Origin: Octadecabacter sp. B2R22
GTDB taxonomy: Bacteria > Pseudomonadota > Alphaproteobacteria > Rhodobacterales > Rhodobacteraceae
Assembly: GCF_018861045.1 (NCBI RefSeq)
Contig: NZ_JAHKQJ010000007.1
Location: forward strand, 372,001-436,000
Length of the DNA: 64,000 bases
Direction of reading: 5' to 3'
Part shown: positions 45,796 through 52,901 of the stretch, in pieces
Layout: the number at the start of each line of letters is the position of its first letter
Position numbering within the stretch: position 1 is the first letter of the stretch
Notes under the pieces: model-generated
Database searches by the model: none
Seen by the model: only the letters and a program-made list of their open reading frames with translations
Told to the model about the DNA's origin: nothing
Translations under genes and position numbers: made by a program

Positions 45796-46895
45796 GCTGC
45801 ACGCGTCTGGCCGGCGAGGGCCATACCTGTATCAGCATCAAAGACCTTGATCAGGTCAGGCTGGGCTGTGAAGCCAGTCACCGCGTCGAGCACCCCCATT
45901 TTATCAAGGGTGTCGGTGCGGATTACAAACGGATCATCGCCAACCGTTGTGTGAAGCAGGGCTTCGGAGCCGAGCGTTTCAACAAGGTCGAGATTACAGG
46001 ATACGGAACCGGCAGTGGGCTCAGTGACGATCTGTGCGTATTCAGGGCGGATGCCAACAATGACTTCTCGGCCAACAGCATTCTGAAGGTCGGCCAGCGG
46101 TGCCAAGGCCAACTCACCACCTGCAAACTGCGCCAAGGGGCCGGTATCACCAGCCGCGATCGTGGCTTTGATCTGGTTCATCGGCGGGGCACCAAGGAAA
46201 CCCGCAACAAATGAGTTAATAGGGTTCAAGAACAATTCCATCGGCGTGCCGATTTGTTCGATCCGGCCATCGTTCATCACAACAATTCGGTCTGCCAGCG
46301 TCATCGCTTCGACCTGATCGTGCGTCACATAAAGGCTGGTTACGCCAAGACGTTTGTGAAGACGTTTGATCTCTGCGCGCATCTGTGTGCGAAGCTTTGC
46401 GTCAAGGTTGGACAGCGGTTCGTCAAACAAGAACACCTTTGGGCGACGCACGATTGCGCGGCCCATTGCGACACGCTGGCGTTGGCCACCGGAGAGGTCG
46501 GACGGCTTGCGATCAAGGTATTCTGTCAACCCAAGGATACCGCCGACTTCAGCAACAGCATCTTCGATGTCTTGCTTGGATTCTTTGCGGATTTTCAGGC
46601 CGAACGCGATGTTGTTTGCAACATTTAGGTGCGGGTAGAGCGCGTAGTTCTGGAAAACCATCGCCACATCGCGGTCTTTAGGGGCGACGCGGTTCATGAC
46701 CTTGCCGTCAATCGTCAGCTCACCGCCGGAGATTTCTTCAAGGCCGGCAACCATCCGCAAAGTCGTTGATTTGCCGCAGCCAGACGGGCCAACCAAAACA
46801 ACGAATTCCTTTTCCTGAACCTCAAGATCAATCCCGTGCACAACCTGCACGGCGCCATAGGCTTTGACGATACTCTGTAGCTTGACGCCAGACAT
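45792..46895 (-). CDS. algS: AlgS-like sugar ABC transporter ATPase (UgpC/MalK type)
   Basis: A 367-residue CUT1-type ATPase. Walker A GPSGCGKST, signature LSGGQRQRVAMGRA, Walker B VFLFDEPLSNLDAKLR and the switch THDQVEAMTLADRI are intact, and a C-terminal MalK-like regulatory domain with EVIVGIRPEY follows from about residue 240. It is the first gene of the alginate operon. The start at 46895 is where family similarity begins; the open extension to 46964 runs into the operator region. Confidence 0.93.
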   Translation of the reverse strand: MSGVKLQSIVKAYGAVQVVHGIDLEVQEKEFVVLVGPSGCGKSTTLRMVAGLEEISGGELTIDGKVMNRVAPKDRDVAMVFQNYALYPHLNVANNIAFGLKIRKESKQDIEDAVAEVGGILGLTEYLDRKPSDLSGGQRQRVAMGRAIVRRPKVFLFDEPLSNLDAKLRTQMRAEIKRLHKRLGVTSLYVTHDQVEAMTLADRIVVMNDGRIEQIGTPMELFLNPINSFVAGFLGAPPMNQIKATIAAGDTGPLAQFAGGELALAPLADLQNAVGREVIVGIRPEYAQIVTEPTAGSVSCNLDLVETLGSEALLHTTVGDDPFVIRTDTLDKMGVLDAVTGFTAQPDLIKVFDADTGMALAGQTRAA

Positions 46896-47242
46896 GGCTG
46901 CCCCCCTTATTGTAGCGCTTTGCGCAAATCTCCCATACACGGAGCTAGAATCACCGCGTTCCAACTAGTATGCCAGTTGCGAATCTGGAATACTAGTATT
47001 GATTTCTGAATGAAAAGAGTGTCGACTGATTGAAAGCCTCGGAGGAGATTGTTCGTTTTGCTAGGGCAAGGCAACAGGAAAAAAGGCGAGGGGGGAGACG
47101 TTCGACACGCTTGTTGTGTCATCTGATGCGCAGGCGCGGGTGGCATTGATTGGACTGGCGGGTTTGAGCAGAGGGTCTCCATTACATTTTATTGGCCATT
47201 TGTTTTTCAAATGGCTATTCAAGCCGAAACTTGGAGATAACT
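46896..47242. promoter_or_regulatory. Divergent control region between algS and the GntR gene
   Basis: This 347-base region has no convincing gene. It carries two operator-like sites 27 bases apart centre to centre: CAACTAGTATGCCAGTTG (46962-46979) and, in the opposite orientation, CTGGAATACTAGTATT (46985-47000), which includes the 12-base palindrome AATACTAGTATT (46989-47000). They lie 67-105 bases before algS and 243-281 before the GntR start, so they suit control of the algS promoter. Confidence 0.6.
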
Positions 47243-47926
47243 ATGTCGAATTCCACCCAAACACGGGTCCGCCGCACAAGCGTCGATGAGGTATTTGATT
47301 TTCTTCGAACAGAGATATCTGAGTCCCGCCTTTTGCCCGGTGACAAGATTTCTGAATCCGAGATTGCAGCCAAGTTCGGTATTTCACGCCAGCCCGTGCG
47401 CGATGCGTTCAGCCGTCTTGAAAACCTGGACCTTTTGTTGATTCGCCCGCAACGGTCAACCGAAGTGAAACGGTTCTCGATGCGCGAAATTACAAAATCC
47501 CGTTTTGTGAGATCATCCGTAGAGGCCGAAGTCTTGCGTCTTGCGGCTGCCAACTGTGATGCGTTAGGCGCAGCACGGCTCAAGGCGAGCCTGGAGCTGC
47601 AAGCCGCCATCGTAGAGATTGGCGACTATGACAAGTTTGGTGAAATGGACTACGAATTCCACCAAATCCTCTGCGATATCGGCAAGGTCGATTTCGCGTT
47701 CGAGGTCATCAAGCAAGAGAAGGCGAATGTGGATCGATTGTGCCAGCTTGGCCTAGCACAGGAAAACCGGATGCCTCAGCTATTGGACGATCACCGAGAG
47801 ATCGCCAAAGCGGTTCAGGAACATGACGCAGAGGGCGCGGTGAAGGCCGGTATGAAGCACTTGCACCGCCTCGACGCGACGATTGACGCCGTTTCGGATG
47901 CCCATGCGGATTACTTCGATCCTTAA
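47243..47926 (+). CDS. GntR family regulator, FCD (FadR/UxuR-like) subgroup
   Basis: A 227-residue regulator: an N-terminal winged helix with ISESRLLPGDKISESEIAAKFGISRQPVRDAFSRLE (residues about 25-60) and a C-terminal FCD effector domain with EMDYEFHQILCDIGK and DDHREIAKAVQEHDAEGAVKAGMKHL, whose His and Asp residues usually bind a metal. FCD regulators of this kind sense sugar acids such as KDG or uronates. The start at 47243 follows GGAGATAACT. Divergent from the alginate operon, it is the likely regulator of the shared CTGGTATACCAG-like sites. Confidence 0.93.
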   Translation: MSNSTQTRVRRTSVDEVFDFLRTEISESRLLPGDKISESEIAAKFGISRQPVRDAFSRLENLDLLLIRPQRSTEVKRFSMREITKSRFVRSSVEAEVLRLAAANCDALGAARLKASLELQAAIVEIGDYDKFGEMDYEFHQILCDIGKVDFAFEVIKQEKANVDRLCQLGLAQENRMPQLLDDHREIAKAVQEHDAEGAVKAGMKHLHRLDATIDAVSDAHADYFDP

Positions 47927-47930
47927 GGGG

Positions 47931-49298
47931 TCAGTCGTCAAACACCGCTGCGCGTTTCCAATCGCCGCGCCATAGGCGTTTGTGGAACATCGGAAATTTG
48001 ACCAGTTCTTCAAACAAAAGCAGCGACAATACCCATGCGACGTGCACATCAAGAACCAGCACCAGCAGGGCCGTGACGGGGACTTTGAACCCCCATTGGC
48101 CGATGATGAAAATATTCATAACAGTCAACGTGTCGCCTGAAGCGCGCAGCGTCTGACCGCAAATCGCGTTGGACCCTTTGGGAAACGGAAGAACCAACAG
48201 CACGGGCAGGAACGTCAGCAGGATCGCCGTCGTTTCAGGTTCTAGGTTGCTGTAGATTTGTCCCGAAAACAGGCACAAGATCAGATAGGCCAGTGCAACA
48301 ACCCCAGCAGCCCAAAAGGCCGCGCGCCATGCTCGGCTTAGAAATTCGTCCAGCGCGGTTTCGCCCAAGTTGCGCCCCAAAAGCTGGGCCACGGCAATGC
48401 CTGTCGCTTGTGCCCATGCCATGCCAAAGACCCCTGCGGTTTGAACCCAAGGCAACATCAAAGTCATCGCCGCGAATTCATTCACCGAAAGCGTCGCGTA
48501 GATCAAAACACAGGTCTGATTGCCGATCGACGTGCTGATAAACGTCCCTGCGATTGGCAGTGAAAAGGCCCAATGCCGTCTTAACGCTTGCGCGAATGTC
48601 GGCTTCGACCAGCCTTTGGCCCCTAGAATTTCGCCATCTTCTATAAAGAACCGCCACCCCATGAACAGCAGCCGTGCGCCGGATGATGTGGCGCTCCCGA
48701 CGGCGGCGCCCATAACGCCGAGTTCGGGAAACCCGTAAAGCCCGTGGATTAACACCAAACTGACCCCGATGTTGATCGGCACGGCGATTAGGTAGCTGTA
48801 AAAGGGGATGCGCGTCTTACCGCAGCCGTTGAAGTGGCTTGCAAGACATTGACCAACGGCCTCAAACGCGGCCACCCAAAGGAAAACATGCAAGTATCTT
48901 GAGGCCTGTTCCGCAATCCAAGGCGTGTGTGCAAACCCGTCGATGATCCGGTCACCAAACACAAACACCAAACAAATGCCGAGGATCGTCGCGACTACAT
49001 TGATCAGAAGCCCGCAGTACAGACTGGTCTTGAGCGCGACTGGCCCCGCTGCGCCAAATGCCTGCGCCACTCTGATTTGTGTCGCCGTCGAAAATGAAAA
49101 CAGCACGCCCATCAAGAGACCACCGATGGCCCCCGCAAGGCCCATAGCGGCCAATGCGGTTTCCCCTAAAGGCGCAACAAGCAGCGCGTCGATGACAATA
49201 ATGCCTTGCAACATGATCGTTTTCAGCCCCAAAGGCCAAGCGAGCCCAAAGAGCGCGCCAGTCGAAAACGTTCCCGACTGTTGATGGTGAGAGGGCAA
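47931..49298 (-). CDS. MATE family efflux transporter
   Basis: About 455 residues with 12 hydrophobic segments in two homologous halves, matching the MATE (NorM-like) family: FGLAWPLGLKTIMLQGIIVIDALLVAPLGETALAAMGLAG in the first half and FAQALRRHWAFSLPIAGTFISTSIGNQ in the second. The start is set at the TTG at 49298, after an AGG motif; the frame is open to 49589, but that part is not MATE-like. Five bases separate its stop from the convergent GntR gene. An operator-like CTGGAATACTAGT lies 33 bases upstream of the start. Substrate unknown. Confidence 0.87.
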   Translation of the reverse strand: MPSHHQQSGTFSTGALFGLAWPLGLKTIMLQGIIVIDALLVAPLGETALAAMGLAGAIGGLLMGVLFSFSTATQIRVAQAFGAAGPVALKTSLYCGLLINVVATILGICLVFVFGDRIIDGFAHTPWIAEQASRYLHVFLWVAAFEAVGQCLASHFNGCGKTRIPFYSYLIAVPINIGVSLVLIHGLYGFPELGVMGAAVGSATSSGARLLFMGWRFFIEDGEILGAKGWSKPTFAQALRRHWAFSLPIAGTFISTSIGNQTCVLIYATLSVNEFAAMTLMLPWVQTAGVFGMAWAQATGIAVAQLLGRNLGETALDEFLSRAWRAAFWAAGVVALAYLILCLFSGQIYSNLEPETTAILLTFLPVLLVLPFPKGSNAICGQTLRASGDTLTVMNIFIIGQWGFKVPVTALLVLVLDVHVAWVLSLLLFEELVKFPMFHKRLWRGDWKRAAVFDD

Positions 49299-49330
49299 AT
49301 TAAAGCCTGAGTTTAGGATTGAAATTAATG

Positions 49331-49343
49331 CTGGAATACTAGT
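49331..49343. promoter_or_regulatory. Candidate GntR operator upstream of the MATE gene
   Basis: CTGGAATACTAGT is identical over 13 bases to 46985-46997 upstream of algS. It lies 33 bases before the MATE TTG start, where a repressor would block transcription or elongation. Confidence 0.5.
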
Positions 49344-49451
49344 CTTAAGTCGCTGGGATGCAACGGCGAAGTCTGATCTCTCAGAGCTAAAATCGAGGTG
49401 GATGCGATGATCGGTGGCGCGAACGCTTGCATTCGCGGCACGAGGTCTGCT

Positions 49452-49470
49452 TGATAGGGGTCTTCTATCG
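49452..49470. promoter_or_regulatory. LysR-type box before the lysR gene
   Basis: TGATAGGGGTCTTCTATCG has inverted GATAG/CTATC ends separated by seven bases, an ATAG-N7-CTAT arrangement typical of LysR-type sites. A copy with 16 of 19 identical bases lies at 50371-50389 before fdsG. Confidence 0.6.
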
Positions 49471-49482
49471 AAAGGCCGTGAA

Positions 49483-50373
49483 ATGATCGACAAACTGGAA
49501 ATGTTCATTGCTCTCGCCCGTGAGGAACACTTTGGCCGCGCTGCGAATGCGCAGGGGGTGACCCAGCCCACGTTGTCCGCGGCAATCAAACAGCTTGAGG
49601 ATCAGCTGGGCGTTATGCTGGTCTGGCGCGGGTCGCGGTATCGCGGGTTAACACCAGAAGGGCAGCGTGCGCTGGATTGGGCGCGTCGGATCGTTGGGGA
49701 TGCCCGATCATTGCGGCAAGAAATGCGCGTCGCCCGCCAAGGGCTCTCAGGGGATCTGCGCCTTGCTGTGATCCCGACGGCTCTAACCGTGGTCAGTGAC
49801 CTGATTGCGAGCTACGCCGAATCCCATCCCAATGTGCGGTTCTCGGTGCAGTCAAAAACATCAATTGAGGTCCTTAACATGCTGGAAAATCTCGAAATAG
49901 ATGCCGGATTGACCTATCTGGACAACGAACCTTTGGGCCGGGTGACGACAGTGCCAATCTATTCGGAACGCTATGTTTTGGTCGCCAAAGCTGGGCATCC
50001 TTTGCTGGGTGGTCCGGTGCGGTGGGCCGACCTTGCGGATGTCCCATTGTGTTTGATGACACCGGATATGCAAAACCGCAGGATCATCAATCAACATCTC
50101 GCCAAGGCGGGTGTCGAGGTCACTCCGCAGATCGAAGCGTCCTCGATCGTGGTTCTTGTCAGTCAGGTTGTGAACTCCAATTTGGCAACAATTCTGCCCG
50201 TCCGCGCGGCCGAGATTTTTCTGAAAGGGGATGATCTTGGCTCTGTGCCACTGATTAAGCCCGATGCCAGCCATACTGTTGGCCTTGTGGCCCCCCAACG
50301 AGAACCCTTTACGCCTGTGCTCGCGACGCTTTTGGACCGCGCAAAGACGCTTTCAGCCACCTTGTCCGCCTGA
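49483..50373 (+). CDS. LysR family regulator, likely of formate dehydrogenase
   Basis: A 296-residue LysR-type regulator. The winged-helix domain MIDKLEMFIALAREEHFGRAANAQGVTQPTLSAAIKQLE occupies residues 1-40 and the effector domain follows from about residue 90 (DLRLAVIPTALTVVSDLIA). The ATG at 49483 matches the family N-terminus; an upstream frame to 49414 would run through the operator-like box and is rejected. It lies just ahead of fdsG in the same orientation, an arrangement common for fds operons, so formate or a related metabolite is a plausible signal. Confidence 0.92.
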   Translation: MIDKLEMFIALAREEHFGRAANAQGVTQPTLSAAIKQLEDQLGVMLVWRGSRYRGLTPEGQRALDWARRIVGDARSLRQEMRVARQGLSGDLRLAVIPTALTVVSDLIASYAESHPNVRFSVQSKTSIEVLNMLENLEIDAGLTYLDNEPLGRVTTVPIYSERYVLVAKAGHPLLGGPVRWADLADVPLCLMTPDMQNRRIINQHLAKAGVEVTPQIEASSIVVLVSQVVNSNLATILPVRAAEIFLKGDDLGSVPLIKPDASHTVGLVAPQREPFTPVLATLLDRAKTLSATLSA

Positions 50374-50389
50374 TAGGATTCCTCTATCG
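50371..50389. promoter_or_regulatory. LysR-type box before fdsG
   Basis: TGATAGGATTCCTCTATCG overlaps the lysR stop codon and lies 73 bases before the fdsG ATG. It repeats the box upstream of lysR (16 of 19 bases), suggesting that one regulator controls both its own gene and the fds operon. Confidence 0.6.
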
Positions 50390-50461
50390 CTATACGGGTT
50401 AACGATATTGATTACCCGCGTGAAAACCGCAAAGATACTTCATCCCGATGGAGTGACTTAC

Positions 50462-50929
50462 ATGGCTGATACTGCGACGACTGAAATTATGGCCGCGATC
50501 CTCGCCGAACTTGGCGATCTAGAAGGGCCGATGTTGCCCATTTTACATGCGGTTCAGGCCGAGTTTGGCTATATCCCCAACGACGTCATTCAGATCATCG
50601 CGGATCACCAGAACATCACCCGCGCAGAAGTGTATGGTGTCATTACGTTCTATCATGACTTCCGTGACGCGCCTGCGGGCAAGCATGTCGTCAAGATTTG
50701 CCGCGCTGAGGCCTGTCAGGCCGTTGGCGCGAACGCGTTGTCTGAACGTGCCTTCGAAAAGCTGGGCGTGAATTGGCACGGCACCACAAGCAACGGAAAC
50801 GTAACATTGGAACCGGTTTATTGCCTAGGCCTGTGCGCCTGCGGACCTGCCGCCATGGTCGACGGTAAGGTCGTGGGGCGTGTGGACGCTGCAAAGCTTG
50901 ATCAACTTTTGGCGGAGGCAGGCGCATGA
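50462..50929 (+). CDS. fdsG: FdsG, NAD-dependent formate dehydrogenase gamma subunit
   Basis: A 155-residue NuoE-like subunit with a thioredoxin-type [2Fe-2S] cluster. The ligands are CRAEAC (two Cys) and CLGLCAC further on; AEFGYIPNDVIQIIADHQNI and VYGVITFYHDFRD are family landmarks. It forms the diaphorase part with FdsB. The ATG at 50462 fits the family N-terminus. Its stop overlaps fdsB by four bases. Confidence 0.95.
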   Translation: MADTATTEIMAAILAELGDLEGPMLPILHAVQAEFGYIPNDVIQIIADHQNITRAEVYGVITFYHDFRDAPAGKHVVKICRAEACQAVGANALSERAFEKLGVNWHGTTSNGNVTLEPVYCLGLCACGPAAMVDGKVVGRVDAAKLDQLLAEAGA

Positions 50930-52443
50930 AGATTTTCGTCCCACTGGATTCAGCTGCTAAGGCGCTTGGCGCTGACAATATTGCCGCCGCGATCCAACGC
51001 GAAGCCGAAAGCCGTGGCCTGGATATAACCGTAGTGCGCAACGGCACACGTGGGATGATCTGGCTTGAACCATTGGTTGAGATTGAAACCGACGAGGGGC
51101 GTGTTGGATATGGCCCCGTCAGTGCCGATGATGTGCCTGCTTTGCTTGATGGTAAGCTGCAAGGCATTGGTTTGGTTGATGAATTGCCATGGATGAAAGG
51201 TCAAACGCGTCTGACGTTCCAGCGCTGCGGCGTGATTGATCCGCTTGATTTGACCGATTACCAAGCCCACGGCGGTTTGGCGGGCTTGCGCCGCGCAGTG
51301 TCGATGACCCCACAAGAAGTCGTCGAAGAAGTGACAACATCCGGCCTGCGTGGTCGTGGCGGTGCTGGGTTCCCGACGGGGATCAAATGGAACACCGTTT
51401 TGGGGGCAGAGGCTGATCAGAAATACATCGTCTGCAACGCGGACGAAGGCGATAGCGGAACATTCGCCGACCGCATGATCATGGAAGGCGACCCCTATAC
51501 CGTGATTGAAGGCATGGCGATTGCCGGCCTCGCGGTGAAGGCGACCAAGGGCTATGTCTATCTGCGGTCTGAATACCCTGATGCCATTGATATCATGGAG
51601 AAAGCCGTCGTTCTTGCCCGTAAGGCGGGTGTTCTTGGTGATGACGTTCTCGGTTCTGGCCTTGCGTTTGATATGGAAATTCGTGTTGGTGCTGGCGCCT
51701 ACGTTTGCGGTGAAGAAACCTCGCTTTTGAACTCGCTTGAAGGCAAACGTGGTGTGGTGCGGGCGAAACCGCCGCTTCCTGCCCTCGAAGGGTTCTTGGG
51801 CAAGCCGACGGTTGTGAACAACGTGATATCCCTCGCCACGGTGCCTGTGATCCTTGAGAAAGGCGCGCAGTATTACGCGGACTTTGGGCTTGGTCGCTCG
51901 CGTGGGACGATCCCGATGCAGATTGCGGGTAACGTAAAATACGGCGGGCTTTATGAAACTGCGTTCGGCATGCCCTTGGGCGAAGTGGTGAATACTGTTG
52001 CTGGTGGCACATTGACGGGCCGTCCTGTGAAAGCCGTGCAGGTTGGGGGCCCATTGGGCGCTTATATGTCCGCTGAAAAGTTTGACACGCAATTCTGCTA
52101 CGAAGAATTCGACGGCCAAGGTGGCTTGATCGGTCACGCGGGGATCGCTGTCTTTGATGATAGCGCCGACATGCTGAGCATGGCACGGTTCGCAATGGAA
52201 TTTTGCGCGATTGAAAGTTGCGGGAAATGTACGCCGTGCCGTATCGGCGCTGTGCGCGGTGTTGAAACGCTTGACCGGATCGGGCAGGGCGATGCCTCTG
52301 CTGTCGAACTGCTCGAGGACCTGTGCGAGACTATGAAAGACGGCTCTTTGTGCGCGTTGGGCGGCTTCACACCATATCCGGTTCTAAGCGCACTCCACTA
52401 TTTCCCTGATGATTTCGCCCCCGCCAAAGAGGCCGCGGAGTGA
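50926..52443 (+). CDS. fdsB: FdsB, formate dehydrogenase beta subunit (NuoF-like)
   Basis: A 505-residue FMN- and NAD-binding subunit. After an N-terminal thioredoxin-like region, the NuoF core shows GLRGRGGAGFPTGIKWNTVL (NADH/FMN site), GAGAYVCGEETSLLNSLEGKRG and the [4Fe-4S] motif ESCGKCTPCRIG. It transfers electrons from formate to NAD. The stop overlaps the start of the next gene (GTGA). Confidence 0.95.
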   Translation: MKIFVPLDSAAKALGADNIAAAIQREAESRGLDITVVRNGTRGMIWLEPLVEIETDEGRVGYGPVSADDVPALLDGKLQGIGLVDELPWMKGQTRLTFQRCGVIDPLDLTDYQAHGGLAGLRRAVSMTPQEVVEEVTTSGLRGRGGAGFPTGIKWNTVLGAEADQKYIVCNADEGDSGTFADRMIMEGDPYTVIEGMAIAGLAVKATKGYVYLRSEYPDAIDIMEKAVVLARKAGVLGDDVLGSGLAFDMEIRVGAGAYVCGEETSLLNSLEGKRGVVRAKPPLPALEGFLGKPTVVNNVISLATVPVILEKGAQYYADFGLGRSRGTIPMQIAGNVKYGGLYETAFGMPLGEVVNTVAGGTLTGRPVKAVQVGGPLGAYMSAEKFDTQFCYEEFDGQGGLIGHAGIAVFDDSADMLSMARFAMEFCAIESCGKCTPCRIGAVRGVETLDRIGQGDASAVELLEDLCETMKDGSLCALGGFTPYPVLSALHYFPDDFAPAKEAAE

Positions 52444-52901
52444 ACGCAATGACCGGCATCCCTCTCAGGCATGGCGCCCTTGATGCGATGGTGGAGAAGT
52501 TCAACCTCGTTGAGGAACCCGTGGATATGTGGTTGCGCCAGTTGAGCAGCGGTCTGGATTACGGGCGGCTGATTTTCGGCCAACGGTTTCAGGCCTTGCA
52601 ATCCTTTGCGGCCAACCGCCACGGCGAAGTCACTAAAGGCGAAAAGCTGCATTTCTTAGGCTATTTCTTTTTCCCGTTTCATGACGGGCTGCGGCTGTTC
52701 TTTGAACGCCGTGATGGCGGTAAGCTGATCCTCGAATTCGAGGAGGGCGCCAGCAATGACGAAGGAGAGGTTGATATGATCGACAACCGCAACGTCGATC
52801 AGTTTTTCGCACCTGTGCGATTTGACCTCTCCAAAAGAACCAAGCGGCTCACTGCAGCGCGCGCGATTATTGAATTCCACAAAAAGCGAGTTCGGCCATG
52901 A
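52440..52901 (+). CDS. Hypothetical protein inside the fds operon
   Basis: A 153-residue protein with a GTG start overlapping the fdsB stop and a four-base overlap with fdsA, so it is translated as part of the operon. It is soluble and rich in Phe and charged residues (FLGYFFFPFHDGLRLFFERRDGGK and EFEEGASNDEGEVDMIDNR). It has no cysteines, so no iron-sulfur cluster, and no motif I recognise. Standard fds operons run fdsG-fdsB-fdsA-fdhD(fdsC)-fdsD without such a gene. An assembly or regulatory role is a guess. Confidence 0.8.
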   Translation: MNAMTGIPLRHGALDAMVEKFNLVEEPVDMWLRQLSSGLDYGRLIFGQRFQALQSFAANRHGEVTKGEKLHFLGYFFFPFHDGLRLFFERRDGGKLILEFEEGASNDEGEVDMIDNRNVDQFFAPVRFDLSKRTKRLTAARAIIEFHKKRVRP

